Below are positions 1 through 6,584 of a DNA stretch of 13,747 nt, piece by piece. This stretch comes from an uncultured Alphaproteobacteria bacterium. GTDB lineage: Bacteria > Pseudomonadota > Alphaproteobacteria > Puniceispirillales > UBA1172. Position numbers and translations under genes: made by a program. The stretch is from contig CALFYS010000126.1 in assembly GCA_937952245.1 (NCBI GenBank), positions 1 to 13,747 on the forward strand, read 5' to 3'. The notes below the pieces were generated by a model. It was given only the letters and a program-made list of their open reading frames with translations. It searched no databases and was not told the DNA's origin. Each line of letters begins with the position of its first letter. Within the stretch, counting starts at the first letter, position 1.

Positions 1-10
1 AAAAATGGGG

Positions 11-28
11 TTATCCCCATTATCCACA
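11..28 (+). promoter_or_regulatory. Two abutting DnaA-box-like 9-mers upstream of dnaB
   Basis: Positions 20-28 read TTATCCACA, an exact match to the classical high-affinity DnaA box. Positions 11-19 read TTATCCCCA, one base different, directly adjoining and in the same orientation. The first box also lies inside a 7-bp inverted repeat (4-10 with 15-21, loop TTAT), so this stretch could instead be a hairpin belonging to the unseen upstream gene. Placement about 65 bases before the replicative helicase gene makes DnaA control of dnaB plausible. That DnaA binds here is inference. Confidence 0.5.
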
Positions 29-37
29 AATATTTTT

Positions 38-70
38 AAAAAAAACTGCGTTTCGGCGTGGTTTTTTTTT
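38..70 (+). terminator. Probable intrinsic terminator between the upstream gene and dnaB
   Basis: Eight A residues (38-45) are followed by a short stem, CTGCG (46-50) with CGTGG (57-61), around the loop TTTCGG. Nine T residues follow (62-70). The stem includes two G-U pairs as RNA and can be lengthened by A-tract/U-tract pairing. The arrangement matches a Rho-independent terminator and could work in either direction. It would end transcription from the gene before dnaB and leave only 22 bases (71-92) ahead of the dnaB start. Read-through or attenuation into dnaB is also possible. Confidence 0.5.
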
Positions 71-92
71 GATGATAATTTAAGATTTAAGA

Positions 93-1703
93 ATGTCAGA
101 CCAAGATCAAAACAACAATAACAGCGCCTCCGCCCCTGATGATCCTCAAGCTAATCCTGGGGGAAATGTTGGGGCTGATCTTCAGGGTGATTTCGTGCCC
201 AACCCTGATATGGAAAGCAATATCGTCTCCCTGCCTGTGGCGGAAGAGCCGCCCGCATCACCAACCAGCGCCCTGCCCCATAATCTGGAGGCCGAACAAG
301 GGTTGATCGGGGCGATCTTGACCGACAACAGTATTCTGGAACAAATCAATGATGGCCTGAGGGAAGATCATTTCTTTGACCCGATCCATGGCCGTATTTT
401 CGCCGCGGTCAGCCGATTGATCAGCCGTGGTCAATTGGCCAATCCCGTGACCTTGAAAAGTTATTTTGTCGGCGATGTCGCGTTTGATCAGATTGATATT
501 GAAAAATACCTGATCGAATTGGCAGAGAATGTCTTGTTCCTATCCGATGCCCCTGATTATGCCGAAGATATTCGGCAATGTTTCTTGCGGCGGGCGTTGA
601 TTAAAATTTCCGATGAAACTATTCATAAAGCCCGCACCGCCGATTTGGAAATGACCGCCGAAACCCAAATCGAAGAAGCGGAACAACAGCTCTTTACCTT
701 GGCCGAAAGCGACCAAACCTCAACAGGCTTGATGCCGTTTAGCGAATCCCTGATTAAAGCCATTCAAATGGCCGAAAACGCCCGCAAAACAGCCGGCGGG
801 CTTTCCGGTTTGGGGACAGGGCTTCATAGCCTTAATAACCTGATGGGCGGGTTGCAAAAATCGGATCTGATTATTCTGGCGGGCCGCCCGGGCATGGGGA
901 AAACCGCCTTGGCGACCAACATCGCCTTTCACGTGGCCACCACGACTTTAACGGATGAAAACCCGCAACACGTGGCGTTTTTCTCTCTAGAAATGTCATC
1001 AGAACAATTGGCCAACCGTATTTTATCAGAACGTTCGGGTATTTCTTCTGCGGATATTCGGCGGGGCAAATTAGCGCCCAATCAATTCACCGACTTGGTG
1101 CGAGCATCAGGGGAAATTGAAAATGCCCCGATCTTTATTGATGACACGCCGGCTTTATCTGTTTCGCAATTGGCCAGCCGCGCCCGCCGCCTGAAACGCC
1201 AAAAAGACTTGGGCTTGATCGTGGTGGATTACCTGCAGTTATTGGCCGCGCCTTTAGGCCAACGGACGGAAAACCGTGTTCAAGAAATCTCTTCCATTTC
1301 CCGAACATTAAAATCCATCGCCAAGGAATTGGATGTGCCGGTGATCGCGCTTTCCCAGCTGTCGCGTGCCGTGGAACAGCGCGAAGACAAACGCCCCAAT
1401 CTTGCCGATTTGCGGGAATCAGGATCAATTGAGCAGGATGCCGATGTGGTGATGTTTGTGTATCGTGAGGAATATTACCTGAATAAATCTGAACCTGATC
1501 GCCGCCCCGAAGAAACCGAAGAACATTACAACACCCGCCATGACCGCTGGAAAGAAAAACTGGAACAAGCCGAGGGCCGTGCTGAAATTATCATTGCTAA
1601 ACAGCGTCATGGCTCAACCGGCGTTGTGCATCCAAGCTTTATCGCGGAGCAAACCAAATTTATCGATTATATCGCCCCTGATCATCTGCCTGAAGGGTTC
1701 TGA
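93..1703 (+). CDS. dnaB: Replicative DNA helicase DnaB
   Basis: This is the hexameric 5'-3' helicase that unwinds the chromosome at the replication fork and works with DnaG primase and the polymerase III holoenzyme. The 536-residue product has a Pro/Asn/acid-rich N-terminal extension (about 1-57) not needed for the fold. The N-terminal helical domain follows (about 58-165), then a linker and a RecA-like C-terminal domain. Visible motifs are Walker A GRPGMGKTA (264-272), Walker B LIVVDYLQLL (375-384), SQLSRAVEQR (421-430), SGSIEQDAD (443-451) and the arginine-finger segment KQRHG (503-507). It is longer than E. coli DnaB (471) because of the extension and a charged insertion near 465-495, which I believe is common in alphaproteobacterial DnaB. 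No intein interrupts it. The start at 93 has only a weak AAGA-type ribosome site. Met40 (210) is an alternative but has no better site. alr follows after 3 bases. Confidence 0.97.
   Translation: MSDQDQNNNNSASAPDDPQANPGGNVGADLQGDFVPNPDMESNIVSLPVAEEPPASPTSALPHNLEAEQGLIGAILTDNSILEQINDGLREDHFFDPIHGRIFAAVSRLISRGQLANPVTLKSYFVGDVAFDQIDIEKYLIELAENVLFLSDAPDYAEDIRQCFLRRALIKISDETIHKARTADLEMTAETQIEEAEQQLFTLAESDQTSTGLMPFSESLIKAIQMAENARKTAGGLSGLGTGLHSLNNLMGGLQKSDLIILAGRPGMGKTALATNIAFHVATTTLTDENPQHVAFFSLEMSSEQLANRILSERSGISSADIRRGKLAPNQFTDLVRASGEIENAPIFIDDTPALSVSQLASRARRLKRQKDLGLIVVDYLQLLAAPLGQRTENRVQEISSISRTLKSIAKELDVPVIALSQLSRAVEQREDKRPNLADLRESGSIEQDADVVMFVYREEYYLNKSEPDRRPEETEEHYNTRHDRWKEKLEQAEGRAEIIIAKQRHGSTGVVHPSFIAEQTKFIDYIAPDHLPEGF
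1692..1697 (+). promoter_or_regulatory. Shine-Dalgarno sequence for alr inside the dnaB 3' end
   Basis: GAAGGG lies nine bases before the ATG at 1707, within the last codons of dnaB. It supports that start and suggests alr is translated from the dnaB transcript. Confidence 0.55.
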
Positions 1704-1706
1704 TCA

Positions 1707-2873
1707 ATGAAGATGAATTCTGAAGTTTTGCCCGCTGAACTTCTGCAGGCGGAACGTTTATTGGCGGTGATTAATCTTGATGCGATTGCATCGAATTGGT
1801 CTTATCTCAATCAAACCTCCGGCAAGGCAACAGCAGGCGCGGTTGTCAAAGCCGATGCCTATGGTCATGGCATGGCGGCGGTGGCGAAACGTCTGCATCA
1901 AGCGGGATGCCGTTTGTTTTTCACCGCAAGCATTCAAGAAGCCGTGATGTTGCGCGCCACCCTGCCTGATGCCGAGATCGCCTATTTTGATGGTCTTCAG
2001 CCCCATGATATGGAACAGGTGCTGACCCACCGGATCATCCCCAGTGTTGGTGATGCCCAACAGCTCACGTTGTTGCGGGCAATGGCCAAGACAACAGGCG
2101 CGCCCATCCCCGCCATGATGAATATCGACACGGGCATGAACCGATTGGGGTTTCAGCCCCATGAAATTGCGGACATGGGTGAAAACGATGGCAACGTTGT
2201 GGCATGGCGGTTGGTTTACTCCCACCTTGCTTGCGCCGATGAAGCGGATCACCCCATGAACGCCCAGCAATTAAAAGATTTCACCGCCGCGATCACCTCC
2301 TCTATATGGCGTGATGTGCCGAAAAGCATGGCGGCAACAGGCGGTATCTTTTTAGGGCAGGATTATCATTTTGACATCACCCGCCCGGGGATCGGGCTTT
2401 ATGGGTTGATGCCAAATGGCGATACCGTAGAAGGCCTGACCCCGGCACTATCATTGCGGGCCAAGACCTTGCAAATCAACACGGTGCAACAAGGCCAAAC
2501 GGTTGGCTATGGCGGCAGTTTCACCACAACAAGACCAAGCCGCTTGGCAACGATTGCGGGCGGTTACGCCGATGGCATTAACCGTAAGCTTTCATCCAAA
2601 GGTCAGGTGATGTTCAAGGGCTTGAACGCCCCCATGGTTGGCCGTGTTTCCATGGATGTTCATGTTGTGGATATTACCGATTGGCCTGAAGATGCCCTGA
2701 AGGTTGGCGATTGGGTGGTGTTATTAGGGGATGATGGATCAAGCCCATCCCACCCTGAACAGGCCATCACCGCCCATGATTGGGCAAAAGATTGCGAAAC
2801 AATTCCATATGAAATGCTGACAACACTTGGCCTTCGTGCCAAGCGGCATTATGCTGGGGCAAGTGTTTCATGA
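1707..2873 (+). CDS. alr: Alanine racemase
   Basis: This PLP-dependent enzyme interconverts L- and D-alanine in the cytoplasm and supplies D-Ala for peptidoglycan. The 388 residues match the usual length of about 360-390. The cofactor lysine is K48 in the signature AVVKADAYGHG (45-55). The second catalytic residue, the tyrosine of the C-terminal beta domain, is Y268 in VGYGGSF. The substrate-site segment DTGMNRLGF (141-149) carries R146, and GRVSMD (312-317) is also family-typical. The order is an N-terminal TIM barrel (about 15-240) then a beta domain. The gene starts 3 bases after dnaB, and a second in-frame ATG sits two codons in (1713). Standing alone between dnaB and a transporter, it is likely the biosynthetic rather than a catabolic racemase, which is inference. 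Confidence 0.95.
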   Translation: MKMNSEVLPAELLQAERLLAVINLDAIASNWSYLNQTSGKATAGAVVKADAYGHGMAAVAKRLHQAGCRLFFTASIQEAVMLRATLPDAEIAYFDGLQPHDMEQVLTHRIIPSVGDAQQLTLLRAMAKTTGAPIPAMMNIDTGMNRLGFQPHEIADMGENDGNVVAWRLVYSHLACADEADHPMNAQQLKDFTAAITSSIWRDVPKSMAATGGIFLGQDYHFDITRPGIGLYGLMPNGDTVEGLTPALSLRAKTLQINTVQQGQTVGYGGSFTTTRPSRLATIAGGYADGINRKLSSKGQVMFKGLNAPMVGRVSMDVHVVDITDWPEDALKVGDWVVLLGDDGSSPSHPEQAITAHDWAKDCETIPYEMLTTLGLRAKRHYAGASVS

Positions 2874-2889
2874 TTAGGTTGATGATCTG

Positions 2890-3684
2890 ATGAAAAATCA
2901 CCCCATCCCTTTCCTGCAAATTCCCGGGCAAGCGGCTCTCGTGCTTCTTCAGCAATTGGGGCGTCTGGCGATGTTCACAGGCCAAGCGGTGTTTTGGGCC
3001 ATGCGCCCACCTTATTACTGGCGGCAGGTGTGGCGGCAGGTCATTGATATTGGCTATTATTCTTTGCCGGTGGTGGGATTGACCACATTGTTTTCGGGCA
3101 TGGTGATTGCCCTGCAAAGCTATACCGGCACCTCACGTTTTTCTGCCGAAGGCGAAAGTTCAGTGGCGACCGTGGTGGTGTTGATTGTCACAAGAGAATT
3201 GGGCCCTGTGCTGGCGGGCTTGATGGTGGCGGGGCGAATCGGCGCGTCCATGGCGGCTGAAATTGGCACGATGCGGGTCACCGATCAAATTGACGCTTTG
3301 GATACGCTGGCCACCCGCCCCATGCAATATCTGATCGCCCCAAGGGTTCTGGCCGCCACGCTTTGTTTGCCATTTTTGGTGTTGGTGGGGGATATTATCG
3401 GCGTCTTTGGCGGCTATGTGGTGGCGATTTATCAATTGGGCTTTAACCCCAGCGCTTATCTGGCCAGCACCATGCAATACCTAGAAGCCTTTGATGTGAT
3501 TTTAGGGCTGATCAAAGCCGCTGTCTTTGGCTTTATCCTCTCGGTGATGGGCTGTTTCCATGGCTATTATTCTGGCCGCGGGGCTGAAGGGGTTGGCCGC
3601 GCCACCACCAACGCCGTGGTCTATTCCGCTATTCTGATTCTGGTGGCTGATTTCATCATCACCGGCCTTGTGTTTGTGAGGTAA
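2890..3684 (+). CDS. mlaE: MlaE-type phospholipid ABC transporter permease
   Basis: This is the inner-membrane permease of the MlaE/TGD1 family, which moves phospholipid between inner and outer membranes together with ATPase MlaF and an MCE-domain protein. The 264-residue length fits E. coli MlaE (260). An amphipathic N-terminal region (about 1-50) is followed by hydrophobic segments near 55-78, 92-115, 150-180, 203-222 and 243-263. The family signature is clear from 101 to 137 (TRELGPVLAGLMVAGR then IGA, EIGTM, QIDAL). The start at 2890 lies 16 bases after alr with an AGG about ten bases upstream. mlaF follows 2 bases after the stop, so the permease and ATPase are co-translated. No mlaD, mlaC or mlaB gene is adjacent, so the substrate-binding MCE partner must be encoded elsewhere. 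Confidence 0.93.
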   Translation: MKNHPIPFLQIPGQAALVLLQQLGRLAMFTGQAVFWAMRPPYYWRQVWRQVIDIGYYSLPVVGLTTLFSGMVIALQSYTGTSRFSAEGESSVATVVVLIVTRELGPVLAGLMVAGRIGASMAAEIGTMRVTDQIDALDTLATRPMQYLIAPRVLAATLCLPFLVLVGDIIGVFGGYVVAIYQLGFNPSAYLASTMQYLEAFDVILGLIKAAVFGFILSVMGCFHGYYSGRGAEGVGRATTNAVVYSAILILVADFIITGLVFVR

Positions 3685-3686
3685 GC

Positions 3687-4463
3687 ATGACGATGTCCAC
3701 ACAAATTAAAATCAAAGGATTATCAAAAGCGTTTGGTGAAAAGGTTGTTCTGGATAACCTTGACCTTGATATTCCGAAGGGCAAATCAATCGCCGTGATT
3801 GGCGCGTCCGGCACGGGCAAATCGGTCTTGCTGAAATGCGTCTTGGGGTTGATCGAAGCGGATCAAGGTTCAATCACCGTGGATGGGGTGGAAACCCTTG
3901 GCGCGTCACGGCAAACCCGCGAAGATGTGTTGAAGAAATTCGGGATGCTGTTTCAAGGCGGGGCGCTGTTCGACAGTTTAAAAATCTGGGAAAATGTGGT
4001 CTTCCGTTATCGCCAAGGCAAAAACCTTAATCTGGCTGAATTAAGAGACGCCGCGGAACAAGCCCTTGCCGATGTTAATCTTGAGCCACGGGTCATGGAT
4101 CTCTACCCCGCTGAAATTTCCGGCGGGATGCAGAAACGTGTTGCTTTGGCGCGGGCGGTGGTGGATCGCCCTGAAATTCTTTTGTTTGATGAGCCGACCA
4201 CTGGCCTTGACCCGATCACCTCCGGCGTGATCAACCGTTTGATCAGAAGCGCGGTGGATCGGCTGGGGGCAACCGCCATCACCATCAGCCATGACATGAC
4301 CTCCATTCGCGCCATTGCCGATGATGTCGCGATGCTTCATGGCGGCCGTGTTATTTGGAAAGGCCCTGTGGGGGATATGGATCAGACCGACAATCCGATT
4401 TTGGATCAATTCGTCCATGGGTATGCCGAAGGCCCCCTCACCCGTTATGCGGAACAAGCGTGA
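3687..4463 (+). CDS. mlaF: MlaF-type phospholipid ABC transporter ATP-binding protein
   Basis: This is the cytoplasmic ATPase that drives the MlaE permease in maintenance of outer-membrane lipid asymmetry. The 258-residue product has every ABC motif: Walker A GASGTGKS (39-46), a Q-loop at FQGGALFDSL (89-98) typical of the MlaF family, signature SGGMQKR (145-151), Walker B ILLFDEP (164-170) and H-loop SHD (201-203). The C-terminal segment DQFVHGYAEGP (240-250) resembles the MlaF tail that reaches the neighbouring subunit. Two ATGs, at 3687 and 3693, share the GAGG at 3678-3681. I kept the first, but either is possible. The stop codon overlaps the radA start by one base (TGATG), a translational coupling arrangement. 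Confidence 0.94.
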   Translation: MTMSTQIKIKGLSKAFGEKVVLDNLDLDIPKGKSIAVIGASGTGKSVLLKCVLGLIEADQGSITVDGVETLGASRQTREDVLKKFGMLFQGGALFDSLKIWENVVFRYRQGKNLNLAELRDAAEQALADVNLEPRVMDLYPAEISGGMQKRVALARAVVDRPEILLFDEPTTGLDPITSGVINRLIRSAVDRLGATAITISHDMTSIRAIADDVAMLHGGRVIWKGPVGDMDQTDNPILDQFVHGYAEGPLTRYAEQA

Positions 4464-5836
4464 TGGCTAAAACCAAATCAAGTTATGTGTGCCAAAACTG
4501 TGGCGGGGTTCATTCCAAATGGTCCGGCCAATGTGATCATTGCAATTCGTGGAACACGCTGGTTGAAGAAATCCAAGAACAAGCCCCCGGCGCCCTTGGC
4601 CGCAGTAAAGGCCGGAAGGTTGAACTGGAAAGCCTGAAAGGAACAGCCGCCCCGCAACCACGGATCTCCACCGGTATTCCTGAATTTGATCGCGTTCTTG
4701 GCGGCGGGTTGGTGCCGGGTTCGGCAACGCTGATCGGCGGTGACCCGGGGATTGGGAAATCGACCTTATTGCTGCAAACCGTCTGCACCATGGCGGCTAA
4801 TGGCCTGAAGGCGGCGTATTTTTCAGGCGAAGAATCGGCTGACCAAATTCGGATGCGCGCCTCACGCCTTGGTCTTGATGGCCCGAAAAGTGATGGCGTT
4901 GGCATCGCGACACTGACGGACGCGGCGAATATTTCCGCCTCGCTCACCGCTGACCAAGACACATCCTTGGCGATTATTGATTCGATCCAAACCATGCATT
5001 TGCCATCGGTGGAATCAGGCCCGGGCACGGTCAGCCAAGTTCGCGCCAGTGCCCATGAATTGATCCGCTGTGCCAAAAAGCGCGGGATTGCTGTTTTGAT
5101 TGTCGGTCACGTCACCAAAGATGGCGCGATCGCAGGGCCCAAAGTGCTGGAACATATGGTGGATACTGTCCTGCATTTTGAAGGCGACCGAAGCCATCAT
5201 TTCCGCATCTTAAGAGGGATCAAAAACCGTTTTGGCCCGACGGATGAAATTGGCGTTTTTGAAATGACCGGCAAAGGCTTGGCGGAAGTCGCCAATCCTT
5301 CGGAATTGTTTTTGGCCGACCGGCGGGAAGATGTTTCCGGCGCGGTGGTCTTTGCGGGGATCGAAGGCACGCGGCCTGTTCTGGTTGAAATTCAAGCCTT
5401 GGTCGCGCCGTCATCCATGGCCAACCCCCGCCGTAATGTCGTGGGATGGGATTCAGGGCGGCTTTCCATGCTGGCGGCGGTACTTGAAGCCCGCGCGGGC
5501 ATCCCTCTTTCTGGGCGGGATATATTCTTGAATGTCGCGGGCGGGGTGAAAATTCTAGAGCCTGCCGCTGATATGGCGGTGGCGGCGGCGTTAATCTCCT
5601 CAGTAACAGGCCGCCCTTGCCCAAAAGGCACGGTGTTTTTTGGTGAAGTCGGCTTGGCGGCTGAAATCCGCCGTGTCGCCCATCCTGAACAGCGCCTGAA
5701 AGAAGCGGCAAAATTAGGATTCGACCGCGCCATCATGCCAAAAATCAAATCCAAACATGACGCGCCGGATGGCATTGCCATCACCACGGTCGAAGATTTG
5801 CGATCATTGATCGAAACCCTTGGCGGAATCGGTTGA
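4463..5836 (+). CDS. radA: DNA repair and recombination protein RadA
   Basis: RadA is a RecA-related, DnaB-like ATPase that extends and processes recombination intermediates during homologous recombination and repair. The 457-residue product (E. coli RadA 460) begins with a four-cysteine zinc finger (C10, C13, C24, C27). Walker A is GGDPGIGKST (92-101), Walker B LAIIDSIQT (169-177), and the RadA-specific KNRFG motif is at 254-258. A Lon-protease-like C-terminal domain fills about 285-457. The reading frame is open 36 codons further upstream (from 4355). That extra part overlaps mlaF, lacks family resemblance and would precede the zinc finger, so the ATG at 4463 is the better start. It overlaps the mlaF stop by one base. 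Context with dnaB is common in alphaproteobacteria. Confidence 0.96.
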   Translation: MAKTKSSYVCQNCGGVHSKWSGQCDHCNSWNTLVEEIQEQAPGALGRSKGRKVELESLKGTAAPQPRISTGIPEFDRVLGGGLVPGSATLIGGDPGIGKSTLLLQTVCTMAANGLKAAYFSGEESADQIRMRASRLGLDGPKSDGVGIATLTDAANISASLTADQDTSLAIIDSIQTMHLPSVESGPGTVSQVRASAHELIRCAKKRGIAVLIVGHVTKDGAIAGPKVLEHMVDTVLHFEGDRSHHFRILRGIKNRFGPTDEIGVFEMTGKGLAEVANPSELFLADRREDVSGAVVFAGIEGTRPVLVEIQALVAPSSMANPRRNVVGWDSGRLSMLAAVLEARAGIPLSGRDIFLNVAGGVKILEPAADMAVAAALISSVTGRPCPKGTVFFGEVGLAAEIRRVAHPEQRLKEAAKLGFDRAIMPKIKSKHDAPDGIAITTVEDLRSLIETLGGIG

Positions 5837-5884
5837 TGATGTGTATGATGGATTATCCGAATTGCTTAAACAGGTCATAACCCC

Positions 5885-6541
5885 ATGGATATGAGCGCTT
5901 TCAATTATGTTGATTACGCTGTTTTTGCCATCCTTATTGCATCTGGAATTTTAGCCACTTTTCGCGGGTTTTCTCGGGAATTGCTGGGGGTGATTGGCTG
6001 GTTTATCGCGGTTCTTTTCGCCCGCATCACCCAAGAGATGATCACGGAACAGGTGGAAGACTACATCAATGATTCCGCTGTTGCTGAATTTTTAGGATGG
6101 ATGCTGCCGTTTGCTGTTGCGGTGCTGGCGTGGTTTGTCTTTGCCAATATGGCCGCCTCCAGCCTGAAGAAATTTGCCATGGGCGGGCTTGATCGGCCAT
6201 TGGGGTTTGTCTTTGGCGTTTTGCGGGGGCTTGTGATTGTCGCGGTGATTTATATGTCAGCATTGGTCTTGACCGAAGATGAAGACGCTTTCCCCGAAAC
6301 CGTCTTAAACGCCGCCAGCATTTCTCCGGTTCGGGTGGTCGCCACGATGATGACCGGCTTTGCCCCTGAAGATATGCGCGATGACTTAAAAGACGCGATC
6401 CCTGAACAAGACCTTGATGATATTAAAGATGGCTTTATCAACAAAGCCGAAGATGCGGCAGAAGACGCCATCGACAACGCCGATGATACGGCTAAAAATG
6501 TCGGTGATTTGCTGCCCGATGAACTCAATACGCCGGAATAG
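5885..6541 (+). CDS. cvpA: CvpA family inner-membrane protein
   Basis: CvpA was named for colicin V production in E. coli, where it sits just before purF as it does here. Its biochemical role is not settled and is linked to envelope homeostasis. The 218-residue product has about four membrane segments (near 11-28, 34-48, 72-90 and 106-129) and the family motifs RGFSRELLG (27-35) and DRPLGFVFGVLRG (103-115). After residue 130 it turns into a soluble, strongly acidic, probably helical tail rich in Asp, Glu and Ala (about 160-218), longer than in E. coli CvpA (162). The start at 5885 has CAGG at 5871-5874. A second ATG at 5891 is possible. The gap after radA is 48 bases with no clear terminator. 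Confidence 0.9.
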   Translation: MDMSAFNYVDYAVFAILIASGILATFRGFSRELLGVIGWFIAVLFARITQEMITEQVEDYINDSAVAEFLGWMLPFAVAVLAWFVFANMAASSLKKFAMGGLDRPLGFVFGVLRGLVIVAVIYMSALVLTEDEDAFPETVLNAASISPVRVVATMMTGFAPEDMRDDLKDAIPEQDLDDIKDGFINKAEDAAEDAIDNADDTAKNVGDLLPDELNTPE

Positions 6542-6584
6542 TTTTTTAACCACGAGATGATGTAATCATAGAATTGAGCGCCCC

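Noticed and set aside
1..92. Replication origin next to dnaB
   Set aside because: Only two DnaA-box-like sites are visible and no larger cluster or unwinding element. A regulatory role is more economical, though sequence upstream of the window is unseen.
1758..2270. 170-codon minus-strand open frame opposite alr
   Set aside because: Its composition (many Cys, His and Arg) and its full overlap with a clear alanine racemase gene mark it as a shadow frame.
4355..4462. 36-codon N-terminal extension of the radA reading frame
   Set aside because: It lies wholly inside mlaF, shows no family resemblance, and RadA normally begins just before the zinc finger, as it does from 4463.
5220..5711. 163-codon minus-strand open frame opposite radA
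   Set aside because: It is opposite a strongly recognised gene, is Pro/Arg-rich without domain features, and is explained as a shadow of high-GC third positions in radA.
6542..6584. T-run after the cvpA stop as a terminator or purF leader element
   Set aside because: No GC-rich stem precedes the T6 run, and the 43-base gap is too short for a purine riboswitch.
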